A DNA stretch of 64,000 nt from Pedobacter steynii (lineage in GTDB: Bacteria > Bacteroidota > Bacteroidia > Sphingobacteriales > Sphingobacteriaceae). Both the position numbers and the translations under genes were made by a program. Every line of letters starts with the position of its first letter. The stretch's first letter is position 1. This document shows positions 26,575 through 35,016 of the stretch, one piece after another. The stretch is taken from assembly GCF_001721645.1 (NCBI RefSeq), contig NZ_CP017141.1, forward strand, positions 1,674,001-1,738,000, written 5' to 3'. The notes below the pieces were generated by a model. It was not told the origin of the DNA and made no database searches. It saw nothing but the letters and a program-made list of their open reading frames with translations.

Positions 26575-29340
26575 ATGTTAACTAATAGCCAGAATTCATC
26601 AGCTAATGAGAAAGAACGCTTAAGGGCGTTGCGTGATTACGATATATTGGATACTCCACCGGAGAAAGAATTCGATAATATCACCAAGCTGGCCAGCTTG
26701 ATCTGCAACACTCCCATAGCGTTGATCGTATTAGTTGATGAAAACCGGTTATGGTTTAAGTCCGTTTTAGGCCTTCAATGCCGGGAAGTTCCCCGGGGTG
26801 TTTCCTTTGCGGAATACGTGATGCAGAGAGAGGAGGTCTTTGAGGTCTGTGATGCCCTTAATGATGAACGCTTTGTAAACCACCCAGCGGTTATTGACAG
26901 CACCCATATCAGGTATTATGCCGGAGCCCCTTTAATTGACGAAGAAGGGTTTAAATTGGGAACCATCTGTGTTTTTGATCAGGTTCCTAAAAAATTAAGT
27001 AAGGAACAAAAAGAAGGAATCCAGATCCTTGCGAAAGAAATCATCACTCATATTTCCCTCCGAAAAAAAGCAGTAGAGCTGAATCTTAAAAACCAGCGTT
27101 TTGAAGAGTTGCTGAACATCTCTACCGTATCCCCCGAAATTCATTGCATATTGGATGATAAAGGTGAACTGCTGTTTGTCAACAATGCCATTACCAATGT
27201 GCTGGAATATGAGGTGGAGGAAGCGGTAGGCCTTAGTGCCTGGGGATTTTGTTACGAGGAAGATGTTACCAGGGTAGTTCAAACCATTGAAGCCGGGCTT
27301 TCTGCCGGAATTAAGCAGTTTAATGTAGATTTCAGGATTGTCAGCAAAAGCGGAATTGTCCGTTGGTTGAGCTGGAATATGGTTTGTAAAAACAGACGTT
27401 GGTATGCTTATGGCAGAGACATTACAGAAAATAAGCGGGTAGAAAATGAGCTGATGAAGCTCTCTTTTGTCGCCAGTAAGGTGAATAATGCCATTGTGGT
27501 TAATGATGCGAATAACCACGTAACCTGGGTGAATGCAGCCTTTGAGAAAATTACCGGGTTTACGCTGGAAGATTTGAAAGGTAAACGGCTCGGCGACCTG
27601 ATTCAGGGGCCGGGAACAGACCTGGAACTCATTGAGCATGCCCGGGAGCTGACCAATAAAAACCAATCTTTTACCGTTGATCTGCTGGCCTACCGTAAAG
27701 ATAAACAGCCCATCTGGTTGTCTATTTATAATACGGTTGTCTTTAACGACGAAGGAAAAGTAGAGATTGAAGTAGAGATTATTCTTGATATTACGGAAAA
27801 GAAAAAAGCCGAACAGGAATTGCAGTTGCTTTCTTTAGTGGCCAGTAAAACAGATACCGGAGTAAATATTTCCGATGAAAACGGGAATACCACCTGGATC
27901 AATCATTCTCTGGAAAAATTAACCGGGTATTCTTTAACGGAACTGCAGGGACGCAAGCTGGGCGATGTTCTTGCTCCAAATGGCGGAGCGCAACGGGAAC
28001 TGATTATCAGCTCAAGAGAGAAAGCAAGCAACAGGGAATCTTATGCCATAGAAGTTCAGGGGCAGAAGAAATCGGGAGAGTCTGTATGGCTTTCTGTTTC
28101 CAATACCCCCATCGTGAATGACAAAGGAAAGGTAGAGCGTCAGATTGATCTGATCACAGATATTTCCCAAAGGAAACAGGTGGAAAAAGAGATGGTAGAA
28201 GCCAAAGAACAGGCACTGCAGCTAAGCGCGGCAAAAGAAATGTTTCTTTCGGTGATGAGTCATGAGATCAGGACCCCTTTAAATGCGGTGATTGGAATGG
28301 CGCATCTGCTGCTGGATAATGATCCAAAGGAATCCCAGCTCCATGACCTCAATTTGTTGCGATTCTCTGCAGAAAACCTGCTGAATATCATCAACGACAT
28401 TCTGGACCTGACTAAAATGGAAACCGGAAACGTGCAATTGGAAACCATTCCTTTTAGCTTAAAAACCCTGGCTTCAGATGTGATCGATTCCTTACAGATG
28501 ACCGTTTCTGCCCGGAATAATAAGTTAGAGCTGGATTGTGATGAACAGATTCCAGGGCATATCAAAGGGGATAAAACCCGCTTGTACCAGGTCTTGATGA
28601 ACCTGCTTGGAAATGCCATAAAATTCACTCAGGACGGAAGCGTTATTCTGCGGATTCGCAAGCTCAGTGAGGACGATAATAATGTATTGCTTTATTTTGA
28701 AGTGCGGGATACCGGAATTGGGATCGCTCAGGAAAAGCTATCCTATATCTTTCAGCCGTTTATTCAGGCCAGGACTGATATCTCCAGAAAGTATGGAGGA
28801 ACAGGATTGGGCCTAACGATCACCAAGAAGATGCTGGAGCTGTATGGGGCAGATATTCATGTGGAGAGTGAAGAGGGTAAAGGAACGGTGTTTTATTTTT
28901 CCATTTCCTTTGAAAAGGCCACGGATTATATTCCGCAGGTGAAAACGATCATCCCTCCTGATACGTTTAAAGATAAGCGTATTCTTGTGGTGGACGATAA
29001 TGAGATCAATGCACTCATTGCGAAGAGAATCTTTGGAAAATGGGGACTTAACCTGGATTTCGCTACGAATGGGGAAGAGGCTATAGAAATGGTAGCCCTT
29101 AATTCCTATGACCTGATCTTTATGGACATTAAGATGCCTGGAATTGACGGTTTTGAAACGACCAGTATCATCAGAAAGATGGAGGGTGACTATTTTAAAA
29201 ATGTACCCATTGTTGCCTTAACTGCTTCTACCCTTCATGATGAGCATGCTAAATTCAACGAGTGCGGGATGAACGGGCATATTCTAAAACCTTTCAAACC
29301 GGAAGAAATGAGAAGTATTCTCTCTGAATACCTCAGGTAA
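26575..29340 (+). CDS. GAF-PAS hybrid sensor histidine kinase with one receiver domain
   Basis: The 921-residue protein has a GAF domain (about 15-165), three PAS/PAC units (about 170-545; the last two are similar to each other, each with the LSLVASK/LSFVASK lead-in), HisKA with H563 in VMSHEIRTPLNA, HATPase_c with RDTGIGI and GGTGLGL, and one receiver domain with D851 in FMDIKMPGIDG. No membrane helix is visible. The start SANEKERLRALRDYDILDT closely matches the kinase at 18401, so the two are paralogues. It follows glyA by 20 bp and ends 2 bp before the convergent ATPase gene. Confidence 0.92.
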   Translation: MLTNSQNSSANEKERLRALRDYDILDTPPEKEFDNITKLASLICNTPIALIVLVDENRLWFKSVLGLQCREVPRGVSFAEYVMQREEVFEVCDALNDERFVNHPAVIDSTHIRYYAGAPLIDEEGFKLGTICVFDQVPKKLSKEQKEGIQILAKEIITHISLRKKAVELNLKNQRFEELLNISTVSPEIHCILDDKGELLFVNNAITNVLEYEVEEAVGLSAWGFCYEEDVTRVVQTIEAGLSAGIKQFNVDFRIVSKSGIVRWLSWNMVCKNRRWYAYGRDITENKRVENELMKLSFVASKVNNAIVVNDANNHVTWVNAAFEKITGFTLEDLKGKRLGDLIQGPGTDLELIEHARELTNKNQSFTVDLLAYRKDKQPIWLSIYNTVVFNDEGKVEIEVEIILDITEKKKAEQELQLLSLVASKTDTGVNISDENGNTTWINHSLEKLTGYSLTELQGRKLGDVLAPNGGAQRELIISSREKASNRESYAIEVQGQKKSGESVWLSVSNTPIVNDKGKVERQIDLITDISQRKQVEKEMVEAKEQALQLSAAKEMFLSVMSHEIRTPLNAVIGMAHLLLDNDPKESQLHDLNLLRFSAENLLNIINDILDLTKMETGNVQLETIPFSLKTLASDVIDSLQMTVSARNNKLELDCDEQIPGHIKGDKTRLYQVLMNLLGNAIKFTQDGSVILRIRKLSEDDNNVLLYFEVRDTGIGIAQEKLSYIFQPFIQARTDISRKYGGTGLGLTITKKMLELYGADIHVESEEGKGTVFYFSISFEKATDYIPQVKTIIPPDTFKDKRILVVDDNEINALIAKRIFGKWGLNLDFATNGEEAIEMVALNSYDLIFMDIKMPGIDGFETTSIIRKMEGDYFKNVPIVALTASTLHDEHAKFNECGMNGHILKPFKPEEMRSILSEYLR

Positions 29341-29342
29341 TA

Positions 29343-29894
29343 TTAAAAGCCGATTGCTTTAATCATAAAGTCAGCCCTGTCTTTTACGGAGATTCTGGGG
29401 ATTTCCAAAAGCTGGTAATCCAGTCTGGTGTAAATGTCAGCCATCATTTTATAGGTGTCCACTGCTTCGGTAAAGGATTGTTTTCTTTCGGTATCGTTGA
29501 TGTAAATCTCTTCCCATGGTGGAGTGATCAATACCAGCGGGTTATAGCGTAGCTGATCTGCATTTTGGATCATATGGGGAAGGAGCCGGATGTTATTGAG
29601 CTTCAGGTAACCCATCACATCGGGAATTCCCCGGTCAAAAAGAACAGGCTGTTGTTGTTCCTTGCAATTCATGAAATTATCCAGATCTTGCTTAAACAGG
29701 AGTTCTGCGAATAGCAGCGGCGATTTCCATGGTAATGCTTCACCTTTTACCCTGATTTGATCCTGGATGACTTGTCTGCCTGTTTCCTCTATGCAGTAGT
29801 ACCCGCGTCTTTTCATTTCTTCCAGAAGGGAAGTTTTGCCCATGCCAGGGCCACCGGTAACGACAAAAAAATTGTTTCTGTTTACTGTTTTCAT
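29343..29894 (-). CDS. AAA-type P-loop ATPase/kinase-like protein
   Basis: The 183-residue protein starts with a P-loop, GGPGMGKTS (residues 14-22), then CIEETGRQVIQDQ, DRGIPDVMGY and a C-terminal region with PPWEEIYINDTERKQSF. This is the AAA_28/NadR-kinase-like fold, close to small nucleoside or metabolite kinases; DRG fits a kinase-type lid or Walker B region. The substrate is unknown. It lies downstream of the two hairpin elements on the same strand and converges on the hybrid kinase with a 2-bp gap. Confidence 0.8.
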   Translation of the reverse strand: MKTVNRNNFFVVTGGPGMGKTSLLEEMKRRGYYCIEETGRQVIQDQIRVKGEALPWKSPLLFAELLFKQDLDNFMNCKEQQQPVLFDRGIPDVMGYLKLNNIRLLPHMIQNADQLRYNPLVLITPPWEEIYINDTERKQSFTEAVDTYKMMADIYTRLDYQLLEIPRISVKDRADFMIKAIGF

Positions 29895-29988
29895 TAAAAT
29901 GTAAGCCGAATAAAGAATATCCCTGTTGAAATGCCAGGATAATTAGGGTGAAAATAAGGTTGAGGTGGATAGAAAGCAGATTCGTATG

Positions 29989-30051
29989 AAAAAGATAAAG
30001 GGCCGATATTTCACGAGTGTGAAGCTATCGACCCTTAAATTAACGCTCTCA
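29989..30051 (-). ncRNA. Candidate small RNA, copy A of a tandem pair
   Basis: Read on the - strand, a box TGAGAGCGTTAATTTA (complement of 30036-30051) is followed by a hairpin (complement of 29998-30036) with stem AAGGG/CCCTT plus CGATA/TATCG and an inner stem TTCAC/GTGAA, and then a T-rich tail TTTATCTTTTT. This is the form of a small transcript of about 60 bases ending in an intrinsic terminator. A promoter TTTG-N20-TACTTTG stands immediately upstream. A second copy lies 149 bp away. It could instead be a leader/attenuator of the AAA ATPase gene, which starts 94 bp downstream. Confidence 0.5.
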
Positions 30052-30055
30052 GGGA

Positions 30056-30087
30056 CAAAGTAAAGAAAAAAAAATCACTTGTCAAAA
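30056..30087 (-). promoter_or_regulatory. Promoter of small RNA copy A
   Basis: On the - strand TTTTG (30083-30087) is followed after 20 bp by TACTTTG (30056-30062), close to the Bacteroidota TTTG/TAnnTTTG consensus. Transcription would begin at about 30050-30052, at the edge of the conserved box. Confidence 0.5.
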
Positions 30088-30133
30088 TTTATATAAAATA
30101 AATTGAAATACAGGCCGGGGATTGGGGGTAGAT

Positions 30134-30200
30134 AAAAAGTAAAGGGCCGATATTCCTGTGTAGAAAATATCAGCCCTTACCATCTAAATTAACGCTCTCA
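30134..30200 (-). ncRNA. Candidate small RNA, copy B of a tandem pair
   Basis: The same 16-base box as in copy A (complement of 30185-30200) is followed by a six-base insert, then a hairpin (30142-30178) with stem AAGGGC/GCCCTT and GATATT/AATATC, and the T-rich tail TTTACTTTTTATC. Compared with copy A the loop is different while the stem is kept. The upstream box TATAATTG (30199-30206, - strand) matches the -7 consensus at seven of eight positions but overlaps the conserved box, so the start site is less certain than for copy A. It lies 50 bp after the comF stop and could also work as its terminator. Confidence 0.45.
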
Positions 30201-30249
30201 ATTATATAAACGAGCTTATCAGCAGAATGTTATATCCGGACTGATTTTT

Positions 30250-30948
30250 TTATCCGACAAAAGCCAGTGTGGCGATACTGAGTTTTTGGATGCCACATTT
30301 CAATAACTCCAATCCGCAGGCCTCAAGTGTTGCTCCTGTAGTGAGTACGTCATCTACCAACAAAATGTGTTTACCTTTCAATTGGCTTTCATCTTTGACT
30401 TCAAAAGCTTTTAACATATTCTCAAAGCGGAGGTATCTTCCTTTTTTAGTCTGACTGTCCGTTGGAATATTCCGTATAAGTTGGAATTTGCTCATGGGAA
30501 CTTTTAGGATCCGGGAAATTCCTTCTGCGATACAGGCACTTTGGTTATAGCCACGCTGCCTTTCTCTTTTTTTATGGAGCGGTACAGGGACCAGAAGGTC
30601 GAGCTGTTGATAGGAGGGGGCAGTAGCCAGCCTTTCGCCAAGTAATTCTCCCAACTTCAGTCCAAGCTCTGGTTTATGGGAGTATTTTAAATGGTGAATG
30701 ATCTGCTGGACATTGCCTCCTTTTTTGAAGAACAGCATAGCCATGGCAGCATGACAAGGGATCCGGCCCCAGAACTGGCGGGCTACTTTATTTGCATCAT
30801 GCAGGTGATGATCAGTATAGGGAAGGTGGTATACACAGCGGCTACAAAGATGAGCCTCGCCTGTAAAAAGTGAGGTCCCGCATCCACAACAAAGGTTTGG
30901 AAACAATAAACTGAATAGATCGTCGAGACTGTTTCTGGATAGGAACAT
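30250..30948 (-). CDS. ComF family phosphoribosyltransferase-like protein
   Basis: The 232-residue protein has an N-terminal zinc-finger-like cysteine group (C20, C21, C23 and C35, C38), the central PVPLHKKRERQRGYNQS segment, and a phosphoribosyltransferase PRPP loop ILLVDDVLTTGAT (residues 195-207). ComF homologues act in natural transformation, helping move incoming single-stranded DNA into the cytoplasm; some members are only linked to it by name. No other competence gene is seen nearby. It lies 42 bp after the rlmN stop on the same strand, so co-transcription is likely. Confidence 0.88.
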   Translation of the reverse strand: MFLSRNSLDDLFSLLFPNLCCGCGTSLFTGEAHLCSRCVYHLPYTDHHLHDANKVARQFWGRIPCHAAMAMLFFKKGGNVQQIIHHLKYSHKPELGLKLGELLGERLATAPSYQQLDLLVPVPLHKKRERQRGYNQSACIAEGISRILKVPMSKFQLIRNIPTDSQTKKGRYLRFENMLKAFEVKDESQLKGKHILLVDDVLTTGATLEACGLELLKCGIQKLSIATLAFVG

Positions 30949-30990
30949 GGGCTAATCTATAAGAATCAGCCATTCCCTGGTTGAAAAAAC

Positions 30991-32043
30991 TTAGTTTTGT
31001 TCTTTAACGGCAAGCTGTCCACAGGCCGCATCGATATCTTTACCTCTGCTTCTTCTGATGTTTGTAGTCACTCCCTGACCTTTCAGGTAATTTGAAAAGG
31101 CATCGATCTTATCTCCTTCAGCATTGACGAAATCTGCAAACTGGATCGGGTTATATTCGATCAGGTTCACTTTACAAGGCACATGTTTGCAAAATTTGGC
31201 CAATTCCATGGCATCTTCAATCTCATCATTAAAATGATTAAAGACAATATATTCGTAGGTTACGGGATTCTTTGTTTTGGAGAAATAATACTTTAATGCT
31301 TCTTCCAATGCCTTTAATGAGTTTTGCTCATTGATGGGCATGATTTCATTCCTCTTTTTATCGTTTGCGGCGTGAAGAGAGATGGCCAGATTAAATTTAA
31401 CCCCGTCATCACCCAGTTTTTTAATCATTTTAGCAATTCCGGCTGTCGATACGGTAATTCGCTTGTACGACATGTTCAAGCCATCCGGAGCCGTGATGCG
31501 GTCAATAGATTTTAAGACGTTGGCGTAATTGAGCAAGGGTTCGCCCATTCCCATGTACACGATATTTGTTAAAGGGGCATTGTAGTTTTTCTTAGCCTGC
31601 TGATCAATCAGTACCACCTGATCATAAATTTCATCCGCATTCAGGTTTCGCTTACGGTCCATATAACCTGTAGCACAGAATTTGCAGGTTAAGCTACATC
31701 CCACCTGAGAGCTTACACAAGCAGTCATACGTTCGTCCATAGGGATTAAAACCCCCTCAACGATATTGCCATCGTATAATTTGAAGGTATTCTTAATGGT
31801 GTGGTCGTTGCTGAATTGGGAGTTGTTGACTTCGACTACATTGATTGCATAATTCTCGCTGAGTTTTTTTCTAAGGTCTTTAGAAAGGTTACTCATCTCC
31901 TCAAAAGTACGTGCTGATTTCTCCCATAGCCATTGATAAACCTGTTTGGCACGGTAAGAAGGTTCCTGCATGGCTGTAAAATGTTGTTGCAGCTGAGGAA
32001 GATCCAATGAACGGATGTCTGTTTTTTTTGTAGTCGTAAGCAT
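30991..32043 (-). CDS. rlmN: 23S rRNA/tRNA (adenine-C2) methyltransferase RlmN
   Basis: This radical-SAM enzyme of 350 residues has the cluster-binding cysteines C116, C120 and C123 in CSLTCKFC, then GMGEPLLNY, RITVSTAGI, ISLHAAND and a C-terminal RRSRGKDIDAACGQL with the catalytic cysteine. It methylates C2 of A2503 in 23S rRNA and A37 of some tRNAs. I choose ATG 32043 rather than TTG 32052: the perfect promoter box TAACTTTG ends at 32050, inside the TTG, so that codon cannot be translated. The message would be almost leaderless. Confidence 0.95.
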   Translation of the reverse strand: MLTTTKKTDIRSLDLPQLQQHFTAMQEPSYRAKQVYQWLWEKSARTFEEMSNLSKDLRKKLSENYAINVVEVNNSQFSNDHTIKNTFKLYDGNIVEGVLIPMDERMTACVSSQVGCSLTCKFCATGYMDRKRNLNADEIYDQVVLIDQQAKKNYNAPLTNIVYMGMGEPLLNYANVLKSIDRITAPDGLNMSYKRITVSTAGIAKMIKKLGDDGVKFNLAISLHAANDKKRNEIMPINEQNSLKALEEALKYYFSKTKNPVTYEYIVFNHFNDEIEDAMELAKFCKHVPCKVNLIEYNPIQFADFVNAEGDKIDAFSNYLKGQGVTTNIRRSRGKDIDAACGQLAVKEQN

Positions 32044-32049
32044 TTGCTG

Positions 32050-32083
32050 CAAAGTTACCTAAAAAAAGAATAAGCCAGACAAA
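32050..32083 (-). promoter_or_regulatory. Promoter of rlmN
   Basis: On the - strand TTTG (32080-32083), 22 bp spacer, then TAACTTTG (32050-32057), a perfect Bacteroidota promoter. The box ends six bases before ATG 32043, implying a leaderless message. The -33 element sits in the 3' arm of the rluF terminator. Confidence 0.7.
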
Positions 32084-32100
32084 ATTGATTTTGCTGGCTT
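32072..32100 (-). terminator. Terminator of rluF, overlapping the rlmN promoter
   Basis: On the - strand AAGCCAGCAAAA pairs with TTTTGTCTGGCTT around TCAA, followed by ATTCTTTTTTT. This is a good intrinsic terminator 42 bp after the rluF stop. Confidence 0.8.
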
Positions 32101-32142
32101 AATATTATGGGGTTTCCGTCGGATTATGACGGTGAAATTATG

Positions 32143-33180
32143 TTAACGCTTTGGCCCTCTGCTTTTTCCGGGAACTCCGGGTTTACCTTTAGAAGGTCTT
32201 ACCGGTCTTTTACTTGGTCCGTTGGTTTTATTCCAGTCGTTACTGGCAGCAGCAGAACCACGGTATGGAGCTCCTGATTTTTGTTCTGATCTTGGTTTTC
32301 CTGAAGATGCATTTCTGGGTCCTGACGAAGCTTCTCCTGATCCTCCTGCTCTTGGTCCGCGGGAAGGCCTGCCTGAAGCAGCTTTTCTGGATACAGGTTT
32401 TTCCTGGAATTCTTCTAATGGTTTTTTAGTGGTTTTCTTCGGGGAAGATGCAGCAGCTAAAGAGCTGGATTTTGCCACCAGGTTATAAATTCCGGTTTGT
32501 TCTTCAGGGGTCAGTTCTCTCCATTCTCCTACAGGAATTCCCTTCAGACCAATATTCATGATCCTGGTACGTTCCAGTTTGGTCACTTCAAATCCAAAAT
32601 ATTCACACATTCTTCGGATTTGTCGGTTCAAGCCCTGAATAAGGATGATCTTGAAAACAAAAGTACTTTCTTTAGTTACTTTACATTTCTTGGTCATTAC
32701 ACCCAGTACCGGTACACCCTTTGCCATGCCTGTAATGAACTGCTCGGTTAAAGGTTTATTTACCGTAACGACGTATTCCTTTTCATGGTTGTTTCCTGCA
32801 CGAAGGATTTTATTTACCAGATCCCCGTTATTGGTCAGGAAAATCAGTCCCTGAGAATCTTTGTCCAGACGACCGATAGGAAAAACACGCTCACTATGGT
32901 TTACGTGATCTACCATATTGCTTTTTACCCCGGCTTCAGTAGTACTGGTGATGCCGACAGGTTTATTATAAGCAATCAGGATAGACTGATCTACTTCTTT
33001 TGGTTCTATAGTCTGACCATTAACGGTCACGATGTCTCCAAAAAATACTTTGTCGCCTACCTTGGCTTTCTTGCCATTGATAAATACATTTCCTTGTTCT
33101 ATATATCTGTCTGCAGCTCTTCTGGAGCACAGACCGCTCTCACTAATGTATTTATTTAATCGGGTAGTAGAATCAGACAT
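32143..33180 (-). CDS. rluF: 23S rRNA pseudouridine synthase, RluF type, with basic tail
   Basis: The 345-residue protein has an S4 RNA-binding domain (residues 7-55), then the RsuA/RluB/RluF catalytic domain with D106 in [10 protein letters not shown] and [17 protein letters not shown] near 181-196. RluF modifies U2604 (and U2605) of 23S rRNA. From about residue 240 to the end there is a long low-complexity tail rich in Lys, Arg, Ser, Pro and Gly, ending GKSRGPKR. This tail is absent in E. coli homologues; it is probably disordered and RNA-binding. RluB-type specificity cannot be excluded. Confidence 0.88.
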   Translation of the reverse strand: MSDSTTRLNKYISESGLCSRRAADRYIEQGNVFINGKKAKVGDKVFFGDIVTVNGQTIEPKEVDQSILIAYNKPVGITSTTEAGVKSNMVDHVNHSERVFPIGRLDKDSQGLIFLTNNGDLVNKILRAGNNHEKEYVVTVNKPLTEQFITGMAKGVPVLGVMTKKCKVTKESTFVFKIILIQGLNRQIRRMCEYFGFEVTKLERTRIMNIGLKGIPVGEWRELTPEEQTGIYNLVAKSSSLAAASSPKKTTKKPLEEFQEKPVSRKAASGRPSRGPRAGGSGEASSGPRNASSGKPRSEQKSGAPYRGSAAASNDWNKTNGPSKRPVRPSKGKPGVPGKSRGPKR

Positions 33181-33264
33181 AGATATGGGTATAAATTATT
33201 TCAGTTTACAAAGAACCGAATTTATACCCATATATGCTATCAAAATATTTTAAAGCTGGTGATT

Positions 33265-33762
33265 CTAAAAATTAATGTCATCAGCACTGGAGCCATAAGA
33301 GGCTGGGATAGGAATATCCAGTAGGCGAAGAAACACACCTAGTTGTGCCCTATGGTGGATAATTTGCGAAAAAGTATGGCGAACAAGCTCTGCCTTTGAG
33401 AACCTGGCATAAATTTGTTCTCCATTTCTCAAAGTCCATTCTCCTGACAATAATTCTTCATTTGCTTTTAAGAGGTGGGACCTGCCATCTTCGAGAGATG
33501 CTTCAAAAAAAGCCATTAATTCTTCGTTATTCTTCATGTCTTTTGGCTCGTATGGCGTTGCAGCGAAATCAAGCTCTTCAGTAGTTACGGCAAGGGTAAC
33601 CCAGGTTGGCAGCTCTGCAATATGTGTTGCCAGCACCTTTACGGTCATGCTTTTTGGATGCGGCTGCCAATCGAATTTGTCTGTCGGGACAATTGCCAGC
33701 ATTTTACGGGTAGTTTTTGCTTCTTCTTCCAGTTCTTTTAAAAATGTTTTAATCATATCCAT
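33265..33762 (-). CDS. DinB family protein
   Basis: The 165-residue protein has the four-helix DinB/YfiT-like fold with three metal-ligand histidines in AtHIAELPTW, RHTFSQIIHHRAQLG, in the usual spacing. Such proteins bind nickel or zinc; some are thiol S-transferases, but most have no known function. The N-terminus is complete and starts with MDMIKTFLKELEEEAK. It is a single-gene unit 84 bp upstream, in transcription order, of rluF. Confidence 0.85.
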   Translation of the reverse strand: MDMIKTFLKELEEEAKTTRKMLAIVPTDKFDWQPHPKSMTVKVLATHIAELPTWVTLAVTTEELDFAATPYEPKDMKNNEELMAFFEASLEDGRSHLLKANEELLSGEWTLRNGEQIYARFSKAELVRHTFSQIIHHRAQLGVFLRLLDIPIPASYGSSADDINF

Positions 33763-34128
33763 AATCTTGTGTTTTGTTTAAATGTGTAACACAAAGAAAA
33801 GAGGGGCAACTGTCAACCCTATGGCAGTCTGTTTTTTTACCCTGATTTAAATTTATTGGAGGTCTTGATATGGCTGCTAATGGGGCTGTTCTTCTATAAC
33901 TGGAAGAGAAGTCCTTATGCAGCAGTACCCTTGTTTAGAATAAGACGGTAACAAGCCTCCACCTGCTACTATTTTACGACTTTTTTAAAGGGAGGTTGCC
34001 AGGGCCCAATAGGGCCTGGCAACCCTATCAGCCTATATTGTTGTCAGGTGAAAATTAATTGTAAATTACCGGTAATTAGCCACTTGCTATAGTGTGTTTA
34101 TTAGTTTTAACAAAATTTATTAGCTATA
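33763..34128. other. Gene-free stretch with possible RNA structure
   Basis: No convincing gene is seen. A strong hairpin occupies 33994-34024 (GGTTGCCAG/CTGGCAACC plus GCCC/GGGC, loop AATA). A longer-range pairing TGGAGG-CTTG at 33857-33867 with CAAGCCTCCA at 33952-33961, and GCTGC 33873-33877 with GCAGC 33919-33923, suggests more folding. There is no T-run after the hairpin in either direction. Confidence 0.35.
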
Positions 34129-34161
34129 TTGGTATTGTTGTTAATAATGTTATTAACTTTT
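34129..34161 (+). promoter_or_regulatory. Candidate promoter of DUF6266 gene
   Basis: TTG (34129-34131), 22-bp spacer, then TAACTTTT (34154-34161), seven of eight consensus positions. A start near 34167 would give a short AT-rich leader of about 20 bases. Confidence 0.4.
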
Positions 34162-34187
34162 ATTACTAAACATTTAATCTATTCAAT

Positions 34188-35009
34188 ATGGCAAAAGCCT
34201 CAAATGGCCCTTTGGGGGCCTTAAACGGAAAATTACGAAACCTGGTTTTTTACATGCTCAACGGACAGCCTGTTGTCCGTACCATTGGCGATCCGGGTAA
34301 ACCCAGCAGAAATCAACTGGCCAACCGTCAGGCAATGTCGGTGACGATGGGTCTGGTAAGCGGCATCACTGATTTTACTAGTGTCAGTTTTGAACTGGAA
34401 GCAAAAGGAACAGTCAGAAATGCCCACAATCTGGCCACTTCTTATATCAAAAAACTGGCTTTAAAAGGGGAATATCCTAACATTTCGGTAGATTACAGTA
34501 AGGTGATCCTGAGTAATGGCAGCCTACCTTGTGCTGTTGACCTGAAAATAGAAAAGAAAGAAAAAGGCGTGTTGCTGAGCTGGGATGCTGCAGGTAGCGA
34601 TGATGATATCGTAATGATCCTGCTATGTCATCCTTTGAAAAAAAGGGCCACTTCCTGTATCAATGCAGGTCGCAGAGATGCCGGATCCTATTTTATCGGT
34701 TTGGGTGAAGATTACCTTGACGAACCAATAGAAGCTTACATCTGCTTTAGGGCAGCGGATGGCAAGGCCATTTCCAACAGTGCTTACGTTGGGAACCTGA
34801 ATGGGGAGATGAAGAGCCCGGAAAAGCTGGAGCAAAATAAAAAGTATCAGCTTCTCAAACAGCGTTTTGATGTGGTGTCGGCTGATTATTTACAGCAATT
34901 GAAGGATAATTTTGGACAACGAGTCGATAGCAAAGCGTTCCGGAGTCTGGAAAAGGAATACGAGGTGTTGAAGGATAAACTGGAAAATCTTCCCGGGAAG
35001 CCCGGCTAA
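34188..35009 (+). CDS. DUF6266 family protein
   Basis: The 273-residue product starts MAKASNGPLGALNGKLRNLVFY, the hallmark of DUF6266, a family abundant in Pedobacter and relatives. There is no signal peptide. The N-terminal half ends near residue 110; the middle has beta-rich, FN3-like pieces (GVLLSWDAAGSDDDIVMILL), and the C-terminus from about 205 is a charged helix likely to form a coiled coil. The function is unknown. It stands alone between two - strand genes, with a 425-bp gap upstream and a convergent WYL regulator 7 bp downstream. Confidence 0.85.
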   Translation: MAKASNGPLGALNGKLRNLVFYMLNGQPVVRTIGDPGKPSRNQLANRQAMSVTMGLVSGITDFTSVSFELEAKGTVRNAHNLATSYIKKLALKGEYPNISVDYSKVILSNGSLPCAVDLKIEKKEKGVLLSWDAAGSDDDIVMILLCHPLKKRATSCINAGRRDAGSYFIGLGEDYLDEPIEAYICFRAADGKAISNSAYVGNLNGEMKSPEKLEQNKKYQLLKQRFDVVSADYLQQLKDNFGQRVDSKAFRSLEKEYEVLKDKLENLPGKPG

Positions 35010-35016
35010 ATAGATT

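Noticed and set aside
26995..27666. 223-codon frame antisense to the second hybrid kinase
   Set aside because: It covers PAS-coding sequence read backwards and has no motif of its own.
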